NCBI GenBank assembly: GCA_002842465.1
Contig: PHDA01000005.1
Location: 1 to 64,000 of the forward strand
Length of the DNA stretch: 64,000 nt
Direction of reading: 5' to 3'
Source of the DNA: Bacteroidetes bacterium HGW-Bacteroidetes-7
GTDB taxonomy: Bacteria; Bacteroidota; Bacteroidia; Bacteroidales; UBA932
Shown here: positions 45,004 to 53,829 of the stretch, piece after piece
Layout: each line of letters begins with the position of its first letter
Position numbering within the stretch: the first letter of the stretch is position 1
The notes under the pieces: model-generated
Seen by the model: only the letters and a program-made list of their open reading frames with translations
What the model was told of the DNA's origin: nothing
Database searches by the model: none
Position numbers and translations under genes: made by a program

Positions 45004-45876
45004 ATGAGAATTATGAAAAATATAATAAAATATCTGCTTCTGGTTTTGATTGTCCTATCTGTTGCAGGATGCCAAAAGGACAACATAATGGTCTTTGACA
45101 TTAACGATGGTGGGGTATTATTCCCGGGAGCCGGAGATGGAATGACCTACAAAGGATACAATTCTGCCGATAAGGTGTACTATGTAAACGAATCCTTTCT
45201 GAATATACCACTTACACAGGAAAAATACATTGTTGATTTTCCGGTGAGGGTTTCAGGAGATTCCCTTAAGCGTGACAGAGTGGTTGCGTTTGATATAGAT
45301 CCTGAGATAACTACGGCTATCCCATCACAGTACAAAATTGTTGATGCGATTATCCCGGCAGGAAAACAATACGGAAGAATCAGGTTTGAACTAACCAGAG
45401 ATCCTGTATTAAATAGTGCTTCTGTTAAAGTCGGAATTATTCTTAAAGATTCAGAAGACCTTAAGGTGGGCTCGAACGAGTACAAAAAAGGCATTCTAAC
45501 ATGGAGTAATATGCTTGCTATGTTCCCTAATTCGGCCAGCTATGTTAGAACTTACAACTGTATTATACTATCTCCATTTACAAAGCTTGGTACATCAAGC
45601 GCCTATTATAGCCCAAATGCACATAAGGCGATAATTGATGCACTTGGATGGCCTATTAATTTCTGGCCAACTTTCTCAAGCGGATTTGCTGACCCGAGTA
45701 CAGGAACCAGTCCTATGTTTGGAGCATACTATACAGACCTTTACGCACAAAAGCTCAAGACTTATCTTGATGAATATGCTGCAGCAAATGGTGGTGTAAG
45801 GCTAAAACACAACGCAGGTACAGATAATGGAAAAGATATTCAGCCAAGAATCACAGGTGCTGTTTATATTCCCTAA
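45004..45876 (+). CDS. DUF4843 lipoprotein of the SusC/D operon
   Basis: A 290-residue lipoprotein (LSVAGCQKD). The domain pattern VYYVNESFLNIPLTQEKYIV, VDFPVRVSGDSLKRDRVVAF and YGRIRFELTRDPVL matches DUF4843, which regularly follows SusD in protein- or peptide-linked loci. It is probably a surface accessory binding protein. The start could also be ATG 45013 (MKNIIKY), 9 bases downstream. It is tightly packed between SusD (3 bp) and the PKD-like gene (7 bp). Confidence 0.82.
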   Translation: MRIMKNIIKYLLLVLIVLSVAGCQKDNIMVFDINDGGVLFPGAGDGMTYKGYNSADKVYYVNESFLNIPLTQEKYIVDFPVRVSGDSLKRDRVVAFDIDPEITTAIPSQYKIVDAIIPAGKQYGRIRFELTRDPVLNSASVKVGIILKDSEDLKVGSNEYKKGILTWSNMLAMFPNSASYVRTYNCIILSPFTKLGTSSAYYSPNAHKAIIDALGWPINFWPTFSSGFADPSTGTSPMFGAYYTDLYAQKLKTYLDEYAAANGGVRLKHNAGTDNGKDIQPRITGAVYIP

Positions 45877-45883
45877 TCATTAA

Positions 45884-47500
45884 ATGACATTAACAATGAA
45901 AAGAATAATATATAATTCAATAGCTTTATTGCTGGTGGCAGTACTTTTTAGCGGCTGTTACACAGACAAGTCCGGACTGGACATAAATAAAATCAGTGAC
46001 ATAGAGATTGAGACTCCAAATATGTCGTCTATACTCAGGGTTGAGTATCTTGAAGCTGTAACTTTTGAACCAACTGTTAAAGTGGGCACTGCCGTTAATC
46101 CAACGGGGATATCATACAGATGGGAGATAAACCAGACTCCCGGATCTACAGACTTGATTGTTCTGGGTGAAGACAGGGTATTAAATGCAACAATTAAAAA
46201 CACAATACTGTCTGCGGCTTATACACTGATATTCACCGCAATTGATGATAAAAGCGGAGTTGAATTTCAGAAAAGCTGGCCTGTATTTGTAAGCAGTGCA
46301 TTCCGCGAAGGAATTGTTGTTGCCGATACAAAGAACGGTACCACATCGGACCTTTCACTTGTAATGGATAACGACATTACTACTTCTTATGAAAAGGGAG
46401 AAACTATTAAGCGCAATCTTTGGGAGACCTCAACAGGTTCAGCACACTCCGGACTGATAAAGAGTATTGCTTATACACTTCACAAACCATCTCCAATTCT
46501 TACCAAGAATGTTATTACGACAATTTTTGCCAACAAGGACATCAAAATGTACGATAGCGAGAACTATTCGGTGTACAAGACTGCAGAGCAATTATTCCCT
46601 GGAAAGAACGCAAGTTTTGATCCTCAGGCATTTTACACAATAAATAATGCTACATGGATTCTGGTGGCCAACAATGTTGCATATCTTTTTGCAAACAATC
46701 AGGGTATTACCTCATTCCTTTTGCCTGCTTCAGGAGTGAACTATGTTGACAATTCAATTATGGTTGCAGATAACTCTTCCGGTTCCGGTCCATACGCACT
46801 TTGGTACAACAACAATACCGGTAAGTTCTACAACATCTCTATGACCTTTACAACTCCTGCAAGTGGTGGGGAATATACCAATCAGGGTGTATTTAATCCA
46901 ACCAATGTTCCTGACAGGAGAATGGTTGCAGGTGATATCTCTGTTGACGGTGTTACTCCAACTATGCTTTTGAAAAATCAGGTGACAGGTAACTATGAAC
47001 TTTATGCAATATCTTTCGGTTATTACGATGCAAACTGGAATCTTACACCCTCTGCTCCAAAGCTTAAGGTTGAACTTCCGGTTGCACTTACTCCAATCTT
47101 AAACTCTGCAGTATCTGTGTTTTTCAACATGTTTGACCCGATTATGTATGTTGCAACTCCAACAAAAATATATGCAGTAAATTTTGGAGGTGGTATTGTT
47201 TCATATAGTGAGAAGTACACAGCTCCAGCAGGAGAACAGATAACCAAGGCAAAACTCTTTGTGCAGGGCAGATACCGCCTAAACAGACAAGACTTTAACG
47301 AAACCAACGGTCCTGTATTTGAGGCTCCACTTGCCCTTAATACAAAAGCTGTTGTAATATCTACTTCAAAAGGCGAATATGAAGGTCAGATTTATGTTAT
47401 CCCTCACGGAACACCGGGAACGGGTAATCTAAACGGAGCACAGGCAAAGAAATATTCAGGATTTGGTAAAGTACTTGACTTTACATTCCAGGGACAATAA
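45884..47500 (+). CDS. PKD-like family lipoprotein
   Basis: A 538-residue surface lipoprotein (LFSGCYTDK). ATG 45896 (MKRIIYNS) is an alternative start closer to the signal peptide. The first domain (about 35-145) is an Ig/PKD-like fold with GISYRWEINQTPGSTDLIVL and ending AFREGIVVADTKNG. The remainder looks like a beta-propeller-type region with repeated tyrosine- and glycine-rich strands. Proteins of this type sit third or fourth after SusD in loci that also have DUF4843 and DUF5117 proteases. The ligand is unknown. Confidence 0.78.
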   Translation: MTLTMKRIIYNSIALLLVAVLFSGCYTDKSGLDINKISDIEIETPNMSSILRVEYLEAVTFEPTVKVGTAVNPTGISYRWEINQTPGSTDLIVLGEDRVLNATIKNTILSAAYTLIFTAIDDKSGVEFQKSWPVFVSSAFREGIVVADTKNGTTSDLSLVMDNDITTSYEKGETIKRNLWETSTGSAHSGLIKSIAYTLHKPSPILTKNVITTIFANKDIKMYDSENYSVYKTAEQLFPGKNASFDPQAFYTINNATWILVANNVAYLFANNQGITSFLLPASGVNYVDNSIMVADNSSGSGPYALWYNNNTGKFYNISMTFTTPASGGEYTNQGVFNPTNVPDRRMVAGDISVDGVTPTMLLKNQVTGNYELYAISFGYYDANWNLTPSAPKLKVELPVALTPILNSAVSVFFNMFDPIMYVATPTKIYAVNFGGGIVSYSEKYTAPAGEQITKAKLFVQGRYRLNRQDFNETNGPVFEAPLALNTKAVVISTSKGEYEGQIYVIPHGTPGTGNLNGAQAKKYSGFGKVLDFTFQGQ

Positions 47501-47512
47501 AAAATATACTTA

Positions 47513-50143
47513 ATGAGAAAATTATTCCTAACGAGCGCCCTATTTGTATTAACCTGCAGCCTTTTTGCTGCTTCAGGCGTAGCGCCGGTTTATCAAAACA
47601 AGAAAGATGAGAAAGAGAAAACTGCTCCCAAAAAGGATTCAGTTTCGGCGTACGACAAGTTGTTTAAAGAGAAGCATGAAACAGCAAAGGGTATGTTTAC
47701 CCTGCATAAAGTAAAGGAGAAGGTATATTTTGAGATACCGCTCAATATGCTGGGTAGGCAGATGCTTATTGCATCAACGGTTACAGAGACCAGTGATAAC
47801 GGAAATGGAATTGTGGGGGGTAAACCCGGTCCGATTCATATAGCATTTACTAAATCGGCTGAGAGTATTCAGCTTAGAAGAATAAACAGCGATGTGATAA
47901 CAGACAATTCAGAATCCAATATTGCAGAGGCAATCAGAAGGAGTAGTATTGGCTCAATAATGAGAAGTATGAAAATCGAGGCATATTCCAACGACAGCAC
48001 TGCTGTCGTTGTGGATATGACCAGTTTTTTTGTAGGTGACAATAAAGACCTTACACCGTTTGACATTTACAGTCAATACACAATGTTCAACGGTCTTAAA
48101 AGAACCGAGAGCTTCCAGCAGGATAAGTCATTTCTCGGAGGCATTAAGTCTTTTAGTGACAACCTTGTTGTAACCAGTACATTAAGTTATAATTATACCC
48201 TCACTGATGTAAGAACAAGCAGGACAATTGTAAAAGATGAGCCTTTTACGGCTGTAGTTTCCAGATCAATTGTTTTGCTCAGAGAACAACCGGTGAGGCC
48301 AAGAAATGCTGACTACAGGGTTGCAGTATTCCCTACCGGTAAGTATATGTTTGGTGAGAAGGAGCAATCTTCGAAGCTTATATATTATGCCAACAGATGG
48401 AATCTGGAGCCTAAGGATATTGAAGCATTCCGCGCAGGTAAACTAAGTGAGCCAGTTAAACCAATAATTTTCTACATTGACAGCAACTTCCCTGAAAAGT
48501 GGAAGCCGTTTATCAAAGAGGGAGTAGAGCAATGGAATGAGCTTTTTGAGGAGATTGGATTCAAAAATGCCATTAAGGCTGTTGATTTCCCAAAGGATGA
48601 TCCCGAATTTGACCCGGATAACATTAAATATTCTTGCGTAAGATATGCTCCCATTGGAATTCAAAATGCGATGGGCCCATCTTGGGTTGATCCAAGGTCT
48701 GGTGAGATAATAAACGCTTCTGTATATCTCTATCATGACATTATCAAACTGTTGAATAACTGGATGTTTGTTCAGATTTCACCTGCAGACAAAAGGATTC
48801 AGACCAAAAATATTCCTGAAGATATCATGAATGACGGTATTAGATATGTTGTTGCCCACGAGGTAGGTCACTGCCTTGGTTTTATGCACAATATGAGTGC
48901 TTCCAATGTCATCCCAACCGACTCTTTACGTTCGGCAACTTACACAAACGAAGTTGGGACTACAACTTCAATTATGGATTATGCAAGGTTTAATTACGTT
49001 GCACAACCTGGAGATAAGGAGCGGGGTGTAAAGCTGACTCCTCCAAGATTCGGTGAATATGACAAATTTCTTATCAAGTGGAGTTATTCATACTACCCGG
49101 AGACAAAGAGTGCCAACGAAGAGGCAAAAATTTTGTCTGACATGGTTAGCGAGGCAATCAAAAACCCTGTTTACAGATATGGCAAGCAGCTCTCTTACCC
49201 TCTAGACCCAAGATCACAAACCGAAGACCTTGGAGATGATGCAATAAAGGCTACCCTTTATGGTATTCAAAACCTCAAGTACCTTTTAAACAACCTCAAT
49301 TCATGGGTTGCTGCAGAGGACGAGGACTTCTCTTACAGGACTGAGATTTACGACGGTGTTGTTATGCAATACTTTAGATACATTAACCATGTTTTTGCCT
49401 ATGTAGGTGGTATATACCTTAATGAGGTAAAAGTGGGTGATGATATGTTGCCTTTCGAAAGTGTAGAGCGTGAAAAACAGATAGCTGCACTTAATTTTAT
49501 GATGAGCCAGGTAAAAGATCTTGATTGGTTACACAATGAAGAGCTTATGAAGAACATTACTATCATGGGTTCTGCTAAAGAGCTTTTGCAAAGAGTAATT
49601 GCGCAGGCTGTTGTTGCTGCTCCTGTCAAGGTTATGTTATCTTCTTCGATTGCAAAAGACCCATATACCTTTAATCAGTGTTCTGATGATGTTTTCAATT
49701 TTGTTTGGGAGCCTGCTGTAAAGAGAAGGAAACTTTCAGAAATTGAGAAATTTATGCAGACCGAATACATTACCAGTGTTCTTAACACAAGCAATGTTGC
49801 TAAGCTGATAAGTGGGATGGGAGTTTCAGAAAATGCACAGATTTCACTTAATGATATTCTTGCTAAGGAGGACAGGCAGTCACGGTTCACAAAACAGATG
49901 CAGACAATCTCTGCTTTTGAATCTCTTCCTTTAGCCGGACAAGATATGAATCCGGTTGCAGGTTACGGTGTCCCTTCTACAAAATTCAGCATTGTGTTCA
50001 ATCCTGAGACCAATTTCTATAACTACCTTGTCAAGGCTAAAAAAGTTCTGGAATCTGCTTCTAAATCACGTGCTCCAAAAGAGGATAAGCTTCACTATGA
50101 GCTTCTTCTCAAAAAAATAAACTCAGTTCTAAAAGTACAATAG
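47513..50143 (+). CDS. DUF5117/DUF5118 zinc-dependent metalloprotease, active copy
   Basis: An 876-residue exported protein (signal peptide about 1-19). A DUF5118-like N-terminal region (SAYDKLFKEKHETAKGMFTL) leads to a DUF5117 domain, then the metzincin-type catalytic domain with HEVGHCLGFMHN (H449, E450, H453, H459) and a downstream Met-turn SIMDYARFNY. It likely hydrolyses proteins or peptides in the periplasm or at the surface. It is 12 bp after the PKD-like gene and 10 bp before its paralogue. Confidence 0.9.
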   Translation: MRKLFLTSALFVLTCSLFAASGVAPVYQNKKDEKEKTAPKKDSVSAYDKLFKEKHETAKGMFTLHKVKEKVYFEIPLNMLGRQMLIASTVTETSDNGNGIVGGKPGPIHIAFTKSAESIQLRRINSDVITDNSESNIAEAIRRSSIGSIMRSMKIEAYSNDSTAVVVDMTSFFVGDNKDLTPFDIYSQYTMFNGLKRTESFQQDKSFLGGIKSFSDNLVVTSTLSYNYTLTDVRTSRTIVKDEPFTAVVSRSIVLLREQPVRPRNADYRVAVFPTGKYMFGEKEQSSKLIYYANRWNLEPKDIEAFRAGKLSEPVKPIIFYIDSNFPEKWKPFIKEGVEQWNELFEEIGFKNAIKAVDFPKDDPEFDPDNIKYSCVRYAPIGIQNAMGPSWVDPRSGEIINASVYLYHDIIKLLNNWMFVQISPADKRIQTKNIPEDIMNDGIRYVVAHEVGHCLGFMHNMSASNVIPTDSLRSATYTNEVGTTTSIMDYARFNYVAQPGDKERGVKLTPPRFGEYDKFLIKWSYSYYPETKSANEEAKILSDMVSEAIKNPVYRYGKQLSYPLDPRSQTEDLGDDAIKATLYGIQNLKYLLNNLNSWVAAEDEDFSYRTEIYDGVVMQYFRYINHVFAYVGGIYLNEVKVGDDMLPFESVEREKQIAALNFMMSQVKDLDWLHNEELMKNITIMGSAKELLQRVIAQAVVAAPVKVMLSSSIAKDPYTFNQCSDDVFNFVWEPAVKRRKLSEIEKFMQTEYITSVLNTSNVAKLISGMGVSENAQISLNDILAKEDRQSRFTKQMQTISAFESLPLAGQDMNPVAGYGVPSTKFSIVFNPETNFYNYLVKAKKVLESASKSRAPKEDKLHYELLLKKINSVLKVQ

Positions 50144-50153
50144 TTAACCAAGG

Positions 50154-52916
50154 ATGAATATGATAAAGAAATTATTAATTCTGACTCTTATCTCCTGCAG
50201 TGCTTTTGTACTGAACGCACAGAGTAAGAGTAAGACAACGGATAAAAAAGATACATCAAAAACGGAGAGTGCCGACACTACAAAAAAACTCTCTGCTTAT
50301 GAAAAGCTTTTTGACAAAAAGAAAAATGTTACCACTTCTGTGGGAATTATTACCCTTCATAATGTAGAGGGGAAGGTTTACTTTGAATTTCCATTAAACC
50401 TTATCGGCAGAAGTTTTCTGATGAGCTCTTTGGTTGATAATGTGAGTGATATGAGCCTGAGTTACGCGGGTCAAAGACCTTCGAGACCTTCTCATATCAA
50501 TTTTTCAAAAACAGACTCTCTTGTTCAGGTAAGGCTCGTGCCGATTCCTAAAATTGTTGACTCTGATGATGCGGGAATTCAGGAGGCTGTGGACAGAAGT
50601 TCATTGCCATCAGTTATAAACTCAGTACCCATTTTGGCTTACAATAAAGATAGCAGCGCAATTGTTTTTGATGTTACCTCTTTCTTTGTGTCCGGTGCTA
50701 AGCATATAGGAACTCTTAACGCCTCCTCTTTTGGTGGTTTTATTCAAAAGGTTGCTACTTTCAGCAAAGAGCTTTCGGCTCTTAACTATGTCGAAGCCTA
50801 TGATGATAACATATCTGTTGTAAGCAACATGACCTACACTTTCAAAACCTTCTTTCTTGGAATGGAATCCGGAGGTTCGGAGTACCTTACAGTAGAGATG
50901 AGGACAACTTTAAGCTTGCTGCCGGAGGAGAAATTCAGACACCGTTATGCTGATTACAGAATTGGTACAAGTGTGACTGAATTTGAAAAAATTGACAGCA
51001 AGGAGCAGGGGACAAAACTTAGCTATCTCTCCAACAGGTGGAGACTTGAACCAAAGGATGCTGAGGCTCATCGCTCAGGTAAATTGAGTGAGCCAATAAA
51101 ACCAATAGTATTCTATGTTGATACTCTGTTTATTCCTTCGTGGAGAGAGGCTATTAAAAAGGGTCTGCTAAAATGGAATGAATCTTTTGAAAAGATTGGT
51201 TTTAAGGATGTAATCAGGGTATACGATTACCCTTCGAAAAGTGAGGATCCTAAGTTTAGTGCCGGTAATGCTTCTTATAACTGTGTTAAATATGCGCAGA
51301 CTCCATCGAGGGGAATTGCCAGGCATATAAATACAGATCCAAGATCGGGTGAAATTCTGAGTGCCTCAATACTTTTCTTCAGAGACTCTCCGGTTACTCT
51401 TCAAAGGGAGAGAATTTACCAGACAGCCGCAGTTGAGCCGGGAGTGAGAGGTTATGAGCTTCCTGATGATCTGATGGCAAATTCAATTGAGTTGGCTATG
51501 ATGAGGGAGATGGGCTATTGCCTTGGTCTCACCACCAACCTTGCTGCATCTTCATGGATGCCTGTTGACTCTCTCCGATCTGCAACTTTTACTCAAAAAG
51601 AGGGAATTACCTCTTCCGTTATGGATCAAATCAGGTACAACTACATTGCTCAGCCTGGCGATATTGAAAAGGGTGTTAAGCTAACTGCAGATAAACCTGG
51701 TGTTTATGACCACTATGCAATTGAGTGGCTCTACAAACCAAACTATGCTGCAAAGACGCCTGCTCAGGAGGTTGCTTCTCTTAGAGAACTTATCTCTTCA
51801 AAGATTGATGATCCTCGCTTTTACTATGGCAGAGAGCAGAACTGGAGCGCATATTTTGACCCGCGATCTTTGGTTGAAGACCTTGGAAACGACAAAATCA
51901 AGGCTGCTCAGTATGGGATCAATACTCTCCAATATGTAAGTGAGAATGCTACAAAATGGGTTAATAAAAATGAAGCTGACGAATCTTACAGAGAGCTCTT
52001 TATCGATTTTATTTTCCTTAAACTATACGACTATTACAGAAGTCTTATGGTAAACATAGGCGGAATAGAGATTAACAGCAAATATGAGGGAGATCCTGCA
52101 CCTACGTTTGTTCCGGTTGATAAGAGAATTCAGAGGGAGAGTCTTTTATATATGCTCAACCAGGCTGATGACCTTACCTGGGCCGACAACAAAGATCTGC
52201 TTATGATGTCCGGTATGAACCCATCTTTCTCAAAATATCTCTCTAACAGCCTTGCAAGATTACCATTCCAGAGAATTTCGATGGTTGCTTTTGCTCAGAC
52301 AAAATCTGCCGACGCATACACAGTTGATGAGATGCTTACTGACCTTTCTGAGTTTGCTTTTAAAAATATTAGCAAAGGTTTGGACCCATCTGAAGCTCAA
52401 AGGGCAACGCTCATATCCTTAACACAAGTTTTGCTTGGAGGCTCTAATCTGCCAAACGTTATCACAGCCAGGGCCAAGAATAGAGCGGCATTCCAGTTTG
52501 CTGACATTCAGCTTGCAGCAGAGGATAACTACATGTCTTACGAAAATATTAGGGCACGTTGTTTCCCTGACGAGGTGATGATTGATCATTCAGGCGATTT
52601 GAACAATTCCTTAATGTTCGATTTGAGCGACGACTCTAAATCTGGATATAACATGATCTCAGGATTTGGGTTCAACAACCTAATGGGAAATGGCTTAAAC
52701 GGTTCATCGGATAACGGGTTTGAACGATCAAATTTTCAACCACTTGTCTCGATAAAATATTTGACCGATCAAAACCTCGCTCCGCTATACTACAAGCACC
52801 TTTTAGAGCTAAGATCGAAACTTAAATCCTACAGATCAAGGGCAAAATCTCAAGAGTCAAAAAACAAGATTGACTACCTTATTTTGTCAATAGATAAAGG
52901 GTTGGGCAAGAACTAG
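50154..52916 (+). CDS. DUF5117 metalloprotease paralogue lacking the zinc site
   Basis: A 920-residue paralogue of the preceding protease with the same layout (SAYEKLFDKKKNVTTSVGII, YIAQPGDIEKGVKLT and so on). At the zinc motif the sequence is REMGYCLGLTTN (R451, E452, Y455, T461) where the active copy has HEVGHCLGFMHN. All three ligand histidines are lost while the glutamate, the CLG core and the Met-turn (SVMDQIRYNY) are kept. The reading frame is intact and long, so it is a maintained pseudoenzyme, perhaps a binding or chaperone partner of the active copy. Last long gene of the operon. Confidence 0.88.
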   Translation: MNMIKKLLILTLISCSAFVLNAQSKSKTTDKKDTSKTESADTTKKLSAYEKLFDKKKNVTTSVGIITLHNVEGKVYFEFPLNLIGRSFLMSSLVDNVSDMSLSYAGQRPSRPSHINFSKTDSLVQVRLVPIPKIVDSDDAGIQEAVDRSSLPSVINSVPILAYNKDSSAIVFDVTSFFVSGAKHIGTLNASSFGGFIQKVATFSKELSALNYVEAYDDNISVVSNMTYTFKTFFLGMESGGSEYLTVEMRTTLSLLPEEKFRHRYADYRIGTSVTEFEKIDSKEQGTKLSYLSNRWRLEPKDAEAHRSGKLSEPIKPIVFYVDTLFIPSWREAIKKGLLKWNESFEKIGFKDVIRVYDYPSKSEDPKFSAGNASYNCVKYAQTPSRGIARHINTDPRSGEILSASILFFRDSPVTLQRERIYQTAAVEPGVRGYELPDDLMANSIELAMMREMGYCLGLTTNLAASSWMPVDSLRSATFTQKEGITSSVMDQIRYNYIAQPGDIEKGVKLTADKPGVYDHYAIEWLYKPNYAAKTPAQEVASLRELISSKIDDPRFYYGREQNWSAYFDPRSLVEDLGNDKIKAAQYGINTLQYVSENATKWVNKNEADESYRELFIDFIFLKLYDYYRSLMVNIGGIEINSKYEGDPAPTFVPVDKRIQRESLLYMLNQADDLTWADNKDLLMMSGMNPSFSKYLSNSLARLPFQRISMVAFAQTKSADAYTVDEMLTDLSEFAFKNISKGLDPSEAQRATLISLTQVLLGGSNLPNVITARAKNRAAFQFADIQLAAEDNYMSYENIRARCFPDEVMIDHSGDLNNSLMFDLSDDSKSGYNMISGFGFNNLMGNGLNGSSDNGFERSNFQPLVSIKYLTDQNLAPLYYKHLLELRSKLKSYRSRAKSQESKNKIDYLILSIDKGLGKN

Positions 52917-52935
52917 AACTCAAAAGGAGCTATTA

Positions 52936-53067
52936 ATGAAAATATTAAAGGAATATATTACAATAATAATTCAATTGAATAAAAGGTTATTAGATAATCA
53001 GCAAAAAGCAGGTATCATGATGTTTGCGGAATATTCATGGTTCTTTAGGATGGAACTGGAAACTTAA
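52936..53067 (+). CDS. Possible 43-residue small ORF after the protease pair
   Basis: ATG 52936 is preceded by AGGAG with 6-base spacing, one of the better ribosome binding sites in the window, 19 bp after the protease stop and upstream of the operon terminator. The product starts MKILKEYITIIIQLNKRL and is aromatic at its end. No domain is recognised. It may be a leader or tail peptide, or chance. Confidence 0.35.
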   Translation: MKILKEYITIIIQLNKRLLDNQQKAGIMMFAEYSWFFRMELET

Positions 53068-53132
53068 GTTTTGGTTAGTATTTAAGTGTGTGCTCTTTTA
53101 GTTAGGGGAGCTCAAATATCTGCCGCTGATTT

Positions 53133-53162
53133 AAAGGGATCTCAAACGAGGTCCCTTTTTTT
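53133..53162 (+). terminator. Intrinsic terminator of the protease operon
   Basis: A stem AAAGGGATCTC / GAGGTCCCTTT (one G-U pair) with tetraloop AAAC, followed by a T-run. The same design recurs at 55010-55035 in front of the same repeat. Confidence 0.8.
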
Positions 53163-53163
53163 A

Positions 53164-53185
53164 TCTCCGCGCCAGTTTGTGGTAT
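53164..53185. repeat. Repeat arm, unpaired copy (22 nt identical to 55039-55060)
   Basis: TCTCCGCGCCAGTTTGTGGT plus AT. It directly follows a terminator hairpin, exactly as at 55036-55060. No matching right arm occurs before the next copy at 53401. Confidence 0.85.
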
Positions 53186-53400
53186 ACGCAATCGCCACTT
53201 CTGCAATGGAAAGCTCATTATTCGCAACGCAGTTTTTTTTAACGCTTTTTTCTTTGTGTTTTTCGGGGCTTCCGGAACGCCTCCCTTCGGTCGTTGAACG
53301 GTCCTCAGCCTTTTTCCGAAAAACAATACAGAAAATAAGCTAAAAAACAGATGTTGCTCATAGTTGAGCTTTTCCATTGCATTATTCAATCCCTGCAATA
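53186..53400. other. Gene-free spacer with a nested imperfect inverted repeat
   Basis: It contains GCAATGGAAAGCTC (53203-53216) and its near-complement GAGCTTTTCCATTGC (53366-53380), one base longer. A minus-strand open frame crosses it, but the composition and repeat content argue against a real gene. Nothing else is recognised. Confidence 0.5.
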
Positions 53401-53547
53401 AAATTTCTCCGCGCCAGTTTTGGACAACTTATTGCTATTTAGCGCGTTGCAAATAAGACTTTTTGAAAATTAACACTTTATGGCTAAAGTCTATTTTATA
53501 AGCACTTGTTATTCAGAAACATGTCCAAAACTGGCGCGGAGAAATTT
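53401..53547. repeat. Inverted-repeat element, 25-bp perfect arms
   Basis: The left arm is 53401-53425 and the right arm is 53523-53547, exact reverse complements, with core TCTCCGCGCCAGTTTTGG. They bound a 97-bp AT-rich segment. Right-flank sequence is shared with the element at 55036-55167. It may be a MITE-like or intergenic palindromic element; no target-site duplication is obvious. Confidence 0.85.
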
Positions 53548-53563
53548 GCATTGTTGGAATTTT
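53528..53563 (+). repeat. 36-nt direct repeat, left copy bracketing the AT-rich lipoprotein gene
   Basis: Identical in sequence and orientation to 55150-55185. It begins AAACTGGCGCGGAG and ends TTGTTGGAATTTT. It includes most of the right arm and the conserved right flank of the inverted-repeat element. Confidence 0.85.
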
Positions 53564-53577
53564 GTTTGATACATATG

Positions 53578-53684
53578 ATCCCTGGGAATTCTTTCCTTTC
53601 GGCTCATAATCAGCAATTTAACTACATTGCCACAAAATAGCTAAGTGTTACATTATCAGCAAAGAGGAAATAATTCCCAGGGAT
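53578..53684. repeat. Second, unrelated palindromic element (13-bp arms)
   Basis: ATCCCTGGGAATT (53578-53590) and AATTCCCAGGGAT (53672-53684) are perfect reverse complements 81 bp apart, with partial pairing continuing inward. It lies in the leader of the AT-rich lipoprotein gene. Confidence 0.7.
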
Positions 53685-53829
53685 TGATTTGAACTAATTT
53701 TTAATTTATTTAGTAAAATACTTTGGGTTATCATTTAAAGTATTAATTTTATGTCTCTGTAATATATTGGATTACAACCTCCAGGGTATATAATTTTATC
53801 ATTTATTAACATTACTTTATTTTTTTATT

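Noticed and set aside
53102-53398. A 98-codon minus-strand frame in the repeat region
   Set aside because: It runs through a terminator, a repeat arm and a nested palindrome, is lysine-rich without a domain, and has no ribosome binding site; more likely chance.
53401-53547. Invertible promoter (phase switch) flanked by 25-bp arms
   Set aside because: The inner segment has no convincing TTTG / TAnnTTTG promoter in either orientation and no invertase is nearby. Kept only as a test suggestion in the repeat finding.
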